Shown: positions 28,101 to 35,342, numbered from the stretch's first letter. The stretch: 56,006 bases of DNA from Bacteroidales bacterium (GCA_015061245.1 SUWY01000017.1:1-56006), one strand, 5' to 3'. Notes: generated by a model not told the origin, from the letters alone. Made by a program: numbers and translations.

Positions 28101-29028
28101 GGCTGTACCACAATACTATTTCAGTGGTAAAAGTCAGGCAGTATTGTCAACCGATGTAATAGCCTCAATGCAACGTAGAAGCAGAAGGTCATTGTGTGCA
28201 TCATTAGGTGTCGGTATTGATCTGTCTCAACAACCGATTAATGTCTCTTTGAGCGAGGAGCAGGGAGAGAACGTATTATTGTTTGGACTAAATAAGAATC
28301 ATCAGGTAACTCGTACGGCAACACAGATATTTTTATCGGCTCTTTACTCTGCAAGGGCAGCAGGCAGAGATACCGATTTTGTAGTTCTTGATTGTTTCAG
28401 TGCCGATGAGGAGGTGCCCTATGTGCAGCTATTTGAAAAATTAGAGAATGAGGGAGAGTTGCGTCAACTTTTTGGTCGTGAACGAGGTGAGTGGCTTGTT
28501 GAGTTGGGCGATAGTGTACGGAATGATCAGGCAAACGAGACAGTCGTGCTTATTTTGGGACAGGATAAGTGGAGAGAGCTACGCAATAATCGTGAATTAC
28601 CGGTAAAGGAGTCTGCTGATGTTTCTGCTTCAACATTGGGAACATCACCTTCGTTCTTGGGTGGTTCATTCGGAGGAGCTCGTCCATCACAACGAACCTA
28701 CAGAACAGAGTTACAATATCTCTTGGAGAATGGTTCGGAGCGAGGAGTACATTTCATTTTGCAGGTAGATAAACCTCAGAATTTAATAGGAGGTCAGACC
28801 CTATCTCAGCAAATGATAAAGACACAATTCCGCCATTGGGTAATGTTGCGTTCAGCTTCCGATGCCTCTTTGGCATTGCGATTGAGCGATGAGGTTCGTT
28901 TAGAAAATTTGTCCGATGATCATGATCGTTTACGTGCAATTTATTACTCCGATGATACGGATACATATAAACTTCTAACCCCGTATCGTTACACAACCGA
29001 GGAAGAGAATGTGGAATTATTAAAATAG
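25171..29028 (+). CDS. Large FtsK/SpoIIIE-family ATPase, ESX/EccC-like
   Basis: A 1285-residue protein. The first 480 or so residues are mainly long helices, likely coiled coils, with no signal peptide and no membrane span. Three FtsK/SpoIIIE-like modules follow. Module 1 (about 490-680, RLVIYYGKDSVDLAQRAL onward) lacks a P-loop. Module 2 (about 700-940) has Walker A GQSGTGKS (742-749), Walker B LVIDE (D849) and the QQGRSQGVHLILATQT helix-strand of FtsK enzymes. Module 3 (about 1030-1280) has LLFGLNKNHQV where a P-loop should be. Three tandem modules with one intact site resemble EccC/EssC of type VII secretion, but EccC has membrane helices. TTG at 25165 is an alternative start; the ATG at 25171 is preferred. 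Three small helical proteins follow at once. Confidence 0.88.
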   Translation: METYEICLEKLELVNSYVDTFERRAALTKEYSQKIEEASIAQRRFGANISTSEILNEFMRVSDMMLEHTKKIYQHQYDIACNDFKQSINQLTSEISKNRGLISKYETTLAKLEKDFSTWSYVNNFCNKHLTEYDRSMTRLETSNPFELELNVQSLSCLKRKIQKIPDSFITIYVGNRQVSKSYIVDQYKPTYSNSESEINSKYIKVNVNIPDNIKGKLFKMANADFLESFPGTVNWYNDTFLKWSAANWYTLLLKSDFAVLPKQIKEHKERIEALRRLVSSDEDTKRNTQKLYDEFLALKDFRRYIEAGHIKPMSKGELDRVKEQVLKAASSKLSIQPDDLMDYLALSNSKENFTEFKLACVRDRANKYIDKNSKLQSKVTLLEQERDRKLKSLNIPDLVPAFMKWRDEMPLLAQLGFPDNMSDSMLDTLFNKIVEEASHQYSLKMYPTGGCSYHTDSTGKKFITPNKELVCVPSYITPGCNKKSRLVIYYGKDSVDLAQRALNRAVFNILLALPPRKAKLRIIDLAATNMASLFTTRLHPSIWNNEVVMNDRELRGVVEEWQARSKRVMQKCENIFDYNEKHQTCLEPYEVAIVLGYPGSLTPGSEELLRPFVQNGYKVGIIFIFLNNIDLQAANGQNLLNDKELFKFILPYVKIGKEYPLSLTPIADNQQLLETAIEYLNAEAVKVDEKPIAKQNVNNLVENLYRPNNVSEIKVAVGEVNGRSVYFEFDTVSHSHAFILGQSGTGKSRFLHNVIGNILLNHSPQNVELYLMDLKLGGVEFNPYRGVKHVRALLVDNNDRQITLEVLKELAARIEQRNKQIAELGVRNLEAYNKKADTPMSQIVLVIDECQMLFTERPDIIERELRDILKLIVQQGRSQGVHLILATQTLMNSAIPIDGLQGAGLTDFYLFNCDSRDSEKLVKNSSPITGTLQTGEIYYHHNQNVSPDVQFQSFYVDDTQQEEILRGIAQKSKDLMAVPQYYFSGKSQAVLSTDVIASMQRRSRRSLCASLGVGIDLSQQPINVSLSEEQGENVLLFGLNKNHQVTRTATQIFLSALYSARAAGRDTDFVVLDCFSADEEVPYVQLFEKLENEGELRQLFGRERGEWLVELGDSVRNDQANETVVLILGQDKWRELRNNRELPVKESADVSASTLGTSPSFLGGSFGGARPSQRTYRTELQYLLENGSERGVHFILQVDKPQNLIGGQTLSQQMIKTQFRHWVMLRSASDASLALRLSDEVRLENLSDDHDRLRAIYYSDDTDTYKLLTPYRYTTEEENVELLK

Positions 29029-29038
29029 TCAAGCCATT

Positions 29039-29320
29039 ATGTCAGCAAATGCTAGTGTAAAGAGCGTAGATGAGTTACGTGCTTTTTCAACCTATTTGAA
29101 GAATCTTAGTCAGAATCTTACCAACGAGTTTGCAATTGCACAACGTGAAATGTTTCGCGTAAATGAGGGATGGAATGATGAAGAGAATATCCGTTTTATG
29201 CAAGAGTTTGAGCAAACCGTTCAGGTGATAAATCGTATTTCAGAGTACATGAATGAGTATGGAGTATTTATTCAAAAGAAATGCGATATTCTGGATATGT
29301 ATAGAAATATTCATCTTTAA
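29039..29320 (+). CDS. WXG100-like small helical protein
   Basis: A 93-residue all-helical protein without signal peptide. Two helices (about 8-42 and 48-90) are joined by the turn EGWNDEEN with Trp at residue 45. WXG100/ESAT-6 proteins are about 100 residues, helical hairpins, and have a W-x-G turn near residue 43; here it is G-W-N-D. The helix after the turn (IRFMQEFEQTVQVINRIS) has the spacing of aromatic and hydrophobic residues seen in that family. It starts ten bases after the FtsK-like gene. Probably a secretion substrate or a structural partner of the ATPase; this is inference, since the canonical Gly is missing. Confidence 0.72.
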   Translation: MSANASVKSVDELRAFSTYLKNLSQNLTNEFAIAQREMFRVNEGWNDEENIRFMQEFEQTVQVINRISEYMNEYGVFIQKKCDILDMYRNIHL

Positions 29321-29331
29321 GAGGATAGATT

Positions 29332-29814
29332 ATGGCTTCAGATGCACATGTAAAGGAGATAGAGAATCTCTATTCAATGCGTTCGGATTTACTGAGTGTA
29401 GCAGGTTCTTTGAGAAATTCACTCTCTATGATTTCACAATATGTTAATGTGGAGGAGAGTGAACTGATGGGCCTGCTAAATCAGGTGGAGTCGCGTTTTG
29501 CCGAGAGTAGAGAGGCTCTATACGAGGCAGAACGAGCTTATGATGAGTACCGTAATTATACAGATTCGGAAAACTACTCATCCTACACCGAAGCGGAATT
29601 AAGAGAGGCTGTCGATGCTGCGCGCAGTAGATATCAGAGAGCAGAACAGAATTTGGATCAGGCGAGAAGTTTGGTGAATCAAGCCAGACAGGTGTTGTAT
29701 GGTATGCATGGAACGGCTCAATCTGCAGCCTCATTATATGACTCTCAGGCATCACATATTGCGCACGCAGTGGAGAAAGCTGCACATGAAATAGGAGAAT
29801 ATAACAATCATTAA
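29332..29814 (+). CDS. Coiled-coil protein of the FtsK-like operon
   Basis: A 160-residue, almost wholly helical protein with no signal peptide. Heptad-rich stretches (about 35-75 and 85-125, for example SRYQRAEQNLDQARSLVNQA) suggest an antiparallel coiled coil. A Tyr/Ser/Asp-rich turn lies between them (about 72-84), and an Ala/His-rich C-terminal helix ends YNNH. It sits 11 bases after the WXG-like gene and 11 before the next. No family recognised. By position it could be a chaperone-like adapter, a third substrate or an LXG-like helical domain without a toxin. Confidence 0.72.
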   Translation: MASDAHVKEIENLYSMRSDLLSVAGSLRNSLSMISQYVNVEESELMGLLNQVESRFAESREALYEAERAYDEYRNYTDSENYSSYTEAELREAVDAARSRYQRAEQNLDQARSLVNQARQVLYGMHGTAQSAASLYDSQASHIAHAVEKAAHEIGEYNNH

Positions 29815-29825
29815 GCAAAGTAAAG

Positions 29826-30047
29826 ATGATAGATTCAGCAGTTCAACAGATTCAAGTTGATGTGCAACGTATGGAGTCGCTTGTGGCGGCATATTCATCA
29901 GGGTGGTGTGATTCTGTTTCCGAGCAAGTGTTTGGCGAGGTCTCTTCGTTGGCGTCAAATGCTTATAGAGTGTATAGTGATTTGTATAATCAAGCAGCCA
30001 TTATAAGAGATATTAAATCCTCCTTAACACAGTTGGCATATAATTAA
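29826..30047 (+). CDS. Second small G-W-x-D helical protein
   Basis: A 73-residue all-helical protein without signal peptide. A first helix (about 3-22, IQVDVQRMESLVAAY) is followed by the turn SSGWCDSVSE with Trp at 27, then a longer helix to the end. The G-W-x-D turn is the same as in the 93-residue protein at 29039. Shorter than WXG100 proteins (first helix reduced) but of the same plan. Last gene of the unit: its stop codon touches the terminator stem. Confidence 0.68.
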   Translation: MIDSAVQQIQVDVQRMESLVAAYSSGWCDSVSEQVFGEVSSLASNAYRVYSDLYNQAAIIRDIKSSLTQLAYN

Positions 30048-30077
30048 ACCGGGTCACATTGGCTATGTGACCCGGTT
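30047..30077. terminator. Bidirectional terminator closing the FtsK-like operon
   Basis: A 13-bp perfect stem (30047-30059 with 30065-30077) with a five-base loop, in the gap between two convergent genes. It begins at the last base of the stop codon of the 73-residue gene. It should end both that operon and the EF-G paralogue. Confidence 0.82.
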
Positions 30078-30098
30078 GTTGATATATTGGAGTTTTGA

Positions 30099-32252
30099 TT
30101 ACTCTTCGTCCTCCTCGTGGTATGATGCCAACAACTCCTCTTGAACCTCGGCAGGAACCTTCTCGTAACCTGCGAAATTCATTGAGAATGTTGCACGACC
30201 TCCGGTGATAGAGCTCAAAGATGTTGAGTATCTCTGCATCTCCTTCAATGGAACCTTAGCCGATAGTTTCTGGAATCCGAAGTCTGCCTCCATACCCATG
30301 ATGATAGCTCTACGGGTCTGCAAATCACTCATTACATCACCCATGTCCTCGTCCGGAGTAAGAACCTCTACATCGTAGATTGGCTCCAAAATCTTTGGAG
30401 TTGCCTTCTTGAAGGCCTCGCTAAATGCATGACGTCCTGCAAGCTTGAACGAAATCTCGTTTGAATCAACCGGGTGCATCTTACCGTCGTATACGCATAC
30501 TCTAATGTCTCGAGCGTATGAACCGGTAAGTGGTCCCTCCTCCATCTTCTCCATGATACCCTTTAGGATAGCTGGCATGAAGCGAGCGTCAATAACACCA
30601 CCAACGATACAGTTGTAGAATACCAATTTTCCACCCCATGGCAAATCGTACTCCTCTTTACCCTTAACAGAAACCTTGGTATCAATTCCGTTAATCTTGT
30701 ACATTGTAGGCTCTGGCATTCCCTCCTCGTATGGCTCAATTACCAAGTGAACCTCACCAAACTGTCCGGCACCTCCAGACTGTTTCTTGTGGCGGTAATC
30801 TGCGTGAGCAGCCTTTGTAATAGTCTCGCGATATGGAATCTTTGGAGCAATGAACTCAATGTTAATCTTGTCGTTATGCTCAATACGCCACTTCATTGTG
30901 TTCAAGTGGAACTCTCCCTGACCTGAAAGGATAAGTTGCTTCAACTCCTTAGAGTACTCAACCAACAATGATGGATCCTCTTCGTGCATTCTGTTCAAAA
31001 CCAAAGCCATCTTCTCCTCGTCAGCTTTGTTAACAGCCTTAACTGCAGTTCTAAAGCGTACGTTAGGATATTTAATCTCTGGATATACATACTCACAATC
31101 CTTTCCATTCAAGGTATCTCCGTTGTTGGTTCCTTTCAACTTAACGGTTGCTCCAATATCTCCTGCGCGAAGCTCTGAAACCTTTGTTCTGTTCTTTCCT
31201 GCAACAGCAAACAGCTGGCTGATTCTCTCTTTTGCTCCGGTTGTCATGTTGGTTACATCGTCGTTCTCTTTAAGAACTCCTGAAACAACTTTGAAGTAGT
31301 TAATCTCACCAATATGTTGCTCAACAGTTGTGCTGAATACGAAAGCTGATGTTGGGCCATCAACATTGTATGGTACATACTCGCCATCCTTGGTCATCAT
31401 ACCTGGTGTAGCAGCTGCACTTGGTGCAACGTTAACAAGGAACTCCATGAAACGACGTACGCACATATCCTTCTCTGCAGATACGCAGAATACAGGGAAC
31501 ATATCTCTCAACATCAATCCCTTTCTGATTCCTGCACGCATCTCATCCTCACTCAATGTACCCTGATCGAAGAACTTCTCCATTAGGTTGTCATCATTTT
31601 CGGCAGCAGCCTCAACAAGTGCGTTGTGAAGCTCCATAGCCTTATCCATCTCCTCCGCAGGAATCGGAAGTACATCAGGCTTGCCACCCTCTGGTTTCCA
31701 CTGGTACATCTCCATCTTCAATACATCAACAACGCGGTTGAATCCGGCACCAGGATTAACAGGGTATTGAATTTGAACAACCTTGGTTCCGAATGAAGCT
31801 TTCAATGCCTCCAAAGACTCCTCAAATCTAACCTTCTCGTGGTCAAGCTGGTTCATGATGAAGATAAGAGGTTTGTGGAACTTTTTGGCATGTCTGTACA
31901 TCATCTCTGTTCCAACCTCAACGCCATTAACCGAGTTAACTACCAATACGGCAGAATCGGCAACCTCAAGAGCAGATATTACGCCACCGACAAAATCGTC
32001 TGCGCCCGGAGTGTCAATAAAGTTTAACTTTTGCTCTTTCCACTCAGAATATAGAACTGCTGGGAATACAGAAGAACCATACTCTTGCTCTACCGGACGA
32101 TAGTCCGAAGCTGTATTTTTTGCACTAACACTACCGCGGCGCGGAATGACCCCGCCCTCGTACATCATCGCCTCTGCAAGAGTGGTCTTACCAGCTCCGG
32201 CAGCACCTACAATTGCGATGTTCTTAATCTCGTTAGGATTGTAAGCTTTCAT
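30099..32252 (-). CDS. EF-G paralogue (EF-G2 type) lacking the catalytic histidine
   Basis: A 717-residue translation factor with the five-domain EF-G plan: P-loop GAAGAGKT (residues 16-23), G3 DTPGADDF (80-87), G4 NQLD (134-137) and C-terminal domains to the end. In normal EF-G the G3 motif is DTPGHVDF and the His activates water for GTP hydrolysis; here it is Ala84, and G4 has Gln instead of Lys. Bacteroides thetaiotaomicron has an EF-G2 reported to work in translation without GTPase activity and to matter in starvation and gut colonisation; this gene fits that group. A standard EF-G would be encoded elsewhere. Confidence 0.9.
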   Translation of the reverse strand: MKAYNPNEIKNIAIVGAAGAGKTTLAEAMMYEGGVIPRRGSVSAKNTASDYRPVEQEYGSSVFPAVLYSEWKEQKLNFIDTPGADDFVGGVISALEVADSAVLVVNSVNGVEVGTEMMYRHAKKFHKPLIFIMNQLDHEKVRFEESLEALKASFGTKVVQIQYPVNPGAGFNRVVDVLKMEMYQWKPEGGKPDVLPIPAEEMDKAMELHNALVEAAAENDDNLMEKFFDQGTLSEDEMRAGIRKGLMLRDMFPVFCVSAEKDMCVRRFMEFLVNVAPSAAATPGMMTKDGEYVPYNVDGPTSAFVFSTTVEQHIGEINYFKVVSGVLKENDDVTNMTTGAKERISQLFAVAGKNRTKVSELRAGDIGATVKLKGTNNGDTLNGKDCEYVYPEIKYPNVRFRTAVKAVNKADEEKMALVLNRMHEEDPSLLVEYSKELKQLILSGQGEFHLNTMKWRIEHNDKINIEFIAPKIPYRETITKAAHADYRHKKQSGGAGQFGEVHLVIEPYEEGMPEPTMYKINGIDTKVSVKGKEEYDLPWGGKLVFYNCIVGGVIDARFMPAILKGIMEKMEEGPLTGSYARDIRVCVYDGKMHPVDSNEISFKLAGRHAFSEAFKKATPKILEPIYDVEVLTPDEDMGDVMSDLQTRRAIIMGMEADFGFQKLSAKVPLKEMQRYSTSLSSITGGRATFSMNFAGYEKVPAEVQEELLASYHEEDEE

Positions 32253-32572
32253 AACTTATAAATGTATTTAATTTGAATACTAAAAACAGGCTCAACGTTG
32301 CAAACGTTTCCGCCACGACACGAAAGTATATAGAAATTTATATTTTTCCAAGTATTTAGCATTTTTTAATTTTTTTCATTATGAAATTGGCTGTATCTTT
32401 GGGGCGAAAAATATTACTAATTACCAATTAGGAATTAGGAATTAGGAATTAGGAAAAATCGTGCAAGCCGAATGCAGAAGGCAAACTTGTTTGCATTATG
32501 CTGAGGCGCAGCCGATTTTGCGGAAACACTCTGTGTTTGCGAATTAGGAATTAATTAAATAGATGTAAAGAT
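32253..32572. other. Intergenic region between divergent genes
   Basis: These 320 bases hold a weak minus-strand -7 element (TACTTTCG at about 32322-32329) for the EF-G paralogue and a plus-strand -7 element TATCTTTG (32394-32401) for the metallopeptidase gene. They also hold a dispersed repeat (32426-32555), listed separately, in what should be the leader of that gene. No coding frame seen. Confidence 0.6.
32426..32555 (+). repeat. AATTAGG heptamers plus structured dispersed repeat, copy 1
   Basis: Four perfect AATTAGG heptamers (32426-32453) run into an element of about 85 bases, followed by another heptamer. The element has an outer stem AAAATCG/CGATTTT (32455-32461 with 32513-32519), an inner stem GCAAAC/GTTTGC (32481-32486 with 32489-32494) and a third hairpin around GTGTTTGCG (32533-32541). 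A second copy lies at 47042-47206. Confidence 0.85.
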
Positions 32573-33283
32573 ATGGAACATACTACAGGATTATTTATGG
32601 GAGGTTATGGAATGTGGGGAATCTTTATTGCATTCACATTAATAAGCCTACTTATTCAATCGCAGTTAAAGAGTCGTTTTGAGCGCTACTCTAAAATACC
32701 GACATCGAACGGTATGACCGGAAAAGAGGTTGCCGAGAAGATGTTGCGTGATAGTGGAATTACCACCGTTAAGGTGATGTGTGTCGATGGTTTTTTAACA
32801 GATCACTACAATCCGCTAACCAGGGTTATTAATCTTAGTCAGAGTGTATATTACGGCAATAGTATAGCATCGGCAGCAGTGGCAGCGCACGAAACCGGTC
32901 ATGCTTTGCAGGATGCATATGGCTATTTCTGGTTGGGTTTGCGTAGCAAGTTGGTGCCGGTAGTGACCTTTGCATCGAGATATGTACAGTGGATTATATT
33001 AGCAGGAATGCTTATGATAGAGACATTCCCTAATCTACTTCTAATAGGTATTATTCTTTTCGGAATGACAACTCTATTCAGTTTTGTTACACTGCCTGTA
33101 GAGATAAATGCCAGCAAGAGAGCATTAGTTTGGCTTGGAACAACAGGAATTACCGATTATGGTACCCATGATAAGGCTCAAGATGCCTTGAAATGGGCTG
33201 CATACACATACGTGGTAGCTGCATTGTCATCATTGGCAACTCTGCTTTACTATATATCAATATTCATGGGTCGTAGAGACTAA
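32573..33283 (+). CDS. YugP-type zinc metallopeptidase, membrane-bound
   Basis: A 236-residue membrane protein of the YugP (peptidase_Mx/Zn-dependent) family. One N-terminal helix (about 13-30), a cytoplasmic or lumenal part with the zinc motif HETGHAL (H106, E107, H110), and three further membrane helices (about 120-215). Family members are membrane-anchored proteases of unknown substrate. The rsmE gene starts 16 bases after its stop, so they are likely co-transcribed. Confidence 0.88.
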   Translation: MEHTTGLFMGGYGMWGIFIAFTLISLLIQSQLKSRFERYSKIPTSNGMTGKEVAEKMLRDSGITTVKVMCVDGFLTDHYNPLTRVINLSQSVYYGNSIASAAVAAHETGHALQDAYGYFWLGLRSKLVPVVTFASRYVQWIILAGMLMIETFPNLLLIGIILFGMTTLFSFVTLPVEINASKRALVWLGTTGITDYGTHDKAQDALKWAAYTYVVAALSSLATLLYYISIFMGRRD

Positions 33284-33299
33284 TCTGTTTATTTAAGGT

Positions 33300-34001
33300 A
33301 TGAGAATATTCTATACACCCGATATTCAAGGCTCTCCTTATACAATGTCGCCTCAGGAGTCAAAACATTGTGTTCAGGTGTTGCGTTTGACAAATGGCGA
33401 CGAGGTTATCCTTGTTGATGGTAAGGGTAATAAGTATGAGGGGGTTATAAGCGAGGCCTCGCCCAAAAAGTGTGTAGTGACAATTGTTGAAACAACTCCG
33501 GAGTGGGAGCTTCGGGATTACTCTATTCATATTGCAATTGCTCCAACCAAAAATATTGACCGCATTGAGTGGATGTTGGAGAAGTGTACCGAGATGGGCA
33601 TAAATCAGGTTACAATGATTAATGCTCGCTACTCTGAGCGTAAAGAGGTGAAATTAGAGCGTTTGGAGAAGGTGCTTGTCTCTGCCATGAAACAGTCGTT
33701 GAAGGCCTATCTGCCACAACTCAATGATATGACGAAGTTTTCTGATTTTGTAAAGAGTTGTAATTCAGAGTATAAGTTTATTGCTCATTGTCATCCCGGT
33801 GAAAAGGTGTCGCTAAAACAGGCGTGTCCTGCAGGAGCCGATGTTACCATTATGATTGGCCCAGAAGGCGATTTTAGCGAAGAGGAGGTTGCATTGGCAA
33901 TTGCCAACGGCTTCAAGCCTCTGACCCTTGGTGAGAGTCGTTTGAGGACTGAAACCGCTGCAATGACTGCCTGTGCTGCCGTTCACTTTATCAATATGTA
34001 G
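33300..34001 (+). CDS. rsmE: 16S rRNA (uracil1498-N3)-methyltransferase
   Basis: SPOUT-class methyltransferase that modifies U1498 in the decoding region of 16S rRNA. Its 233 residues have an N-terminal PUA-like part (about 1-75, SKHCVQVLRLTNGDEV) and a C-terminal knotted SAM-binding domain. The latter is marked by IGPEGDFSEEEV (about 181-192) and LGESRLRTETAAM (about 208-220). Complete. It follows the YugP-type gene at 16 bases. Confidence 0.95.
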   Translation: MRIFYTPDIQGSPYTMSPQESKHCVQVLRLTNGDEVILVDGKGNKYEGVISEASPKKCVVTIVETTPEWELRDYSIHIAIAPTKNIDRIEWMLEKCTEMGINQVTMINARYSERKEVKLERLEKVLVSAMKQSLKAYLPQLNDMTKFSDFVKSCNSEYKFIAHCHPGEKVSLKQACPAGADVTIMIGPEGDFSEEEVALAIANGFKPLTLGESRLRTETAAMTACAAVHFINM

Positions 34002-34011
34002 ATTAAGATTG

Positions 34012-34305
34012 CTAATTGAACATCACGATAAAGATGTTTAAATAGGTCGCCAAAGTGAGCCAAAGAATATATGGAATATATAGATAGGCTGCCCACTTAT
34101 GTACCTTAAATGCAGTCATAAAGTAAAGAACAACCACTAAATCCAGGAAGAAGATATCAATTAACGCCCACCCGGGACTCATAAAGTAGAAGAATAGAAT
34201 GCTCCACATAAAATTTAGAGCTAGCTGAATCCAGAATAGACGGATGGTGCGTCTCTTCTCTCTTGTGTTCGGAAGTTTGGGCGAGAAAACAAATTTAAAC
34301 TTACG
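34012..34305 (-). pseudogene. tspO remnant, N-terminus missing
   Basis: The minus-strand frame is open from a stop at 34306-34308 down to 34014 and encodes about 97 residues matching the C-terminal two thirds of TspO/MBR proteins. These include REKRRTIRLFWIQLALNF, then MWSILFF, LIDI, and PYILWLTLATYLN. The only Met is at 34209, after the third membrane helix, so the piece from there (65 residues) is not a full gene. Full TspO is about 155 residues; the first two helices are absent and no start codon is visible. A decayed gene. Confidence 0.8.
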
Positions 34306-34423
34306 TTAAAAAGCAGATAAATGTTCAGGTTTTGTCAATTATACCTTATTTTCCCTCATTCGTTAGATTTTTCCAGAGATAATGTTTATCTTTGGCATAG
34401 GTTTTTATATTAACTAGATTGTT

Positions 34424-34882
34424 ATGAAGGTATTTCATGGTAGTGCAGTAGAAGTTAAGATTCCTGAAATCAGAGTTAGTAAGTTTAACAAAGATTTTGG
34501 AACAGGTTTCTATTGTACAAAATTGAAGATACAAGCAAAAAGATGGGCAATGAGAAAAGAGACGCCTGTCGTAAATACGTATGAATTTACACCACATCAG
34601 GAGTTGTCAATTCTGAATTTTTCTAAAATGACAGATGAGTGGTTGGATTTTATTGTGAATTGTAGAAAAGGAATACCTCATAAATATGATATTGTAATAG
34701 GAGCAATGGCCAATGATCAAATATACAACTATGTAGAGGATTTTATTTCGGGTTTAATAACAAGAGAGCAGTTTTGGGTTATGGCTAAATTTAAATACCC
34801 AACACATCAAATCTGTTTTGCAACCGAGGCGGCATTAAATTGTTTATCTTTTGTTTCAAGCGATAAAATTGCGAGAAAATGA
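34424..34882 (+). CDS. DUF3990 protein, ADP-ribosyltransferase-like fold
   Basis: A 152-residue protein of the DUF3990 family. The N-terminal block is diagnostic: VFHGSAVEV (residues 3-11), DFGTGFYCT (about 24-32) and QAKRWA (about 37-42). The family is placed in the ADP-ribosyltransferase superfamily, whose H-G and F-x-x-G-F-Y elements these match, so it may modify a target with ADP-ribose. Its stop overlaps the start of the next gene by four bases (ATGA), as in toxin-antitoxin pairs. A -7 element TATCTTTG lies at 34387-34394. The toxin role is inference. Confidence 0.82.
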   Translation: MKVFHGSAVEVKIPEIRVSKFNKDFGTGFYCTKLKIQAKRWAMRKETPVVNTYEFTPHQELSILNFSKMTDEWLDFIVNCRKGIPHKYDIVIGAMANDQIYNYVEDFISGLITREQFWVMAKFKYPTHQICFATEAALNCLSFVSSDKIARK

Positions 34883-35331
34883 TGGGACGCGAGAATAAGA
34901 TGCACAACGATCTTTTTTATTTGTGCGCATTGATAGAGTATATAGCTCGTCAAACAAAAAATAGGAATAGAGTTATTGTAAATATTCTGGGCGAGGAGCG
35001 TCTGAAAAAAATATATAGATTAGCAGATGTATATCATAGCGATAATATTGCTCGTGTTGCAGATGACTTAATTCAGGAGTGTAATATTGAAAATGATTAT
35101 TTTGATATAACCAATGTAAAATATAAAGTCCCTACTCATTGGGATATAGCCAAGGTATATAAGCGTCTGATAATAAATGTGTCTGCTGATAACCCTAAGC
35201 ATTATATTTCCACTCTGATAACTGTATATAATTCTTGGATTGCAGATAAAATAGATGATTATAATAGCAGTTTCTATTATGATTCACCAGATTGCATATA
35301 CCAATCCTATTTAGTTGGAAAGGCATTATGA
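34879..35331 (+). CDS. Partner protein of the DUF3990 gene
   Basis: A 150-residue cytoplasmic protein, mainly helical, with no motif I can name. It starts within the stop of the DUF3990 gene (four-base overlap); a Met a few residues in (MHNDLFYLC) is an alternative start. The sequence has a helical first half (LCALIEYIARQTKNRNR, GEERLKKIYRLADVYH) and a second half ending KIDDYNSSFYY. Coupled translation suggests antitoxin or cofactor to the DUF3990 protein, but this is only positional evidence. Confidence 0.72.
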   Translation: MMGRENKMHNDLFYLCALIEYIARQTKNRNRVIVNILGEERLKKIYRLADVYHSDNIARVADDLIQECNIENDYFDITNVKYKVPTHWDIAKVYKRLIINVSADNPKHYISTLITVYNSWIADKIDDYNSSFYYDSPDCIYQSYLVGKAL

Positions 35332-35342
35332 TTTTGTGAGTA

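Noticed and set aside
25171-29028. Chromosome-partition FtsK or SpoIIIE
   Set aside because: No membrane helices, no gamma domain at the C-terminus and three tandem modules; the neighbours are small helical proteins rather than division genes.
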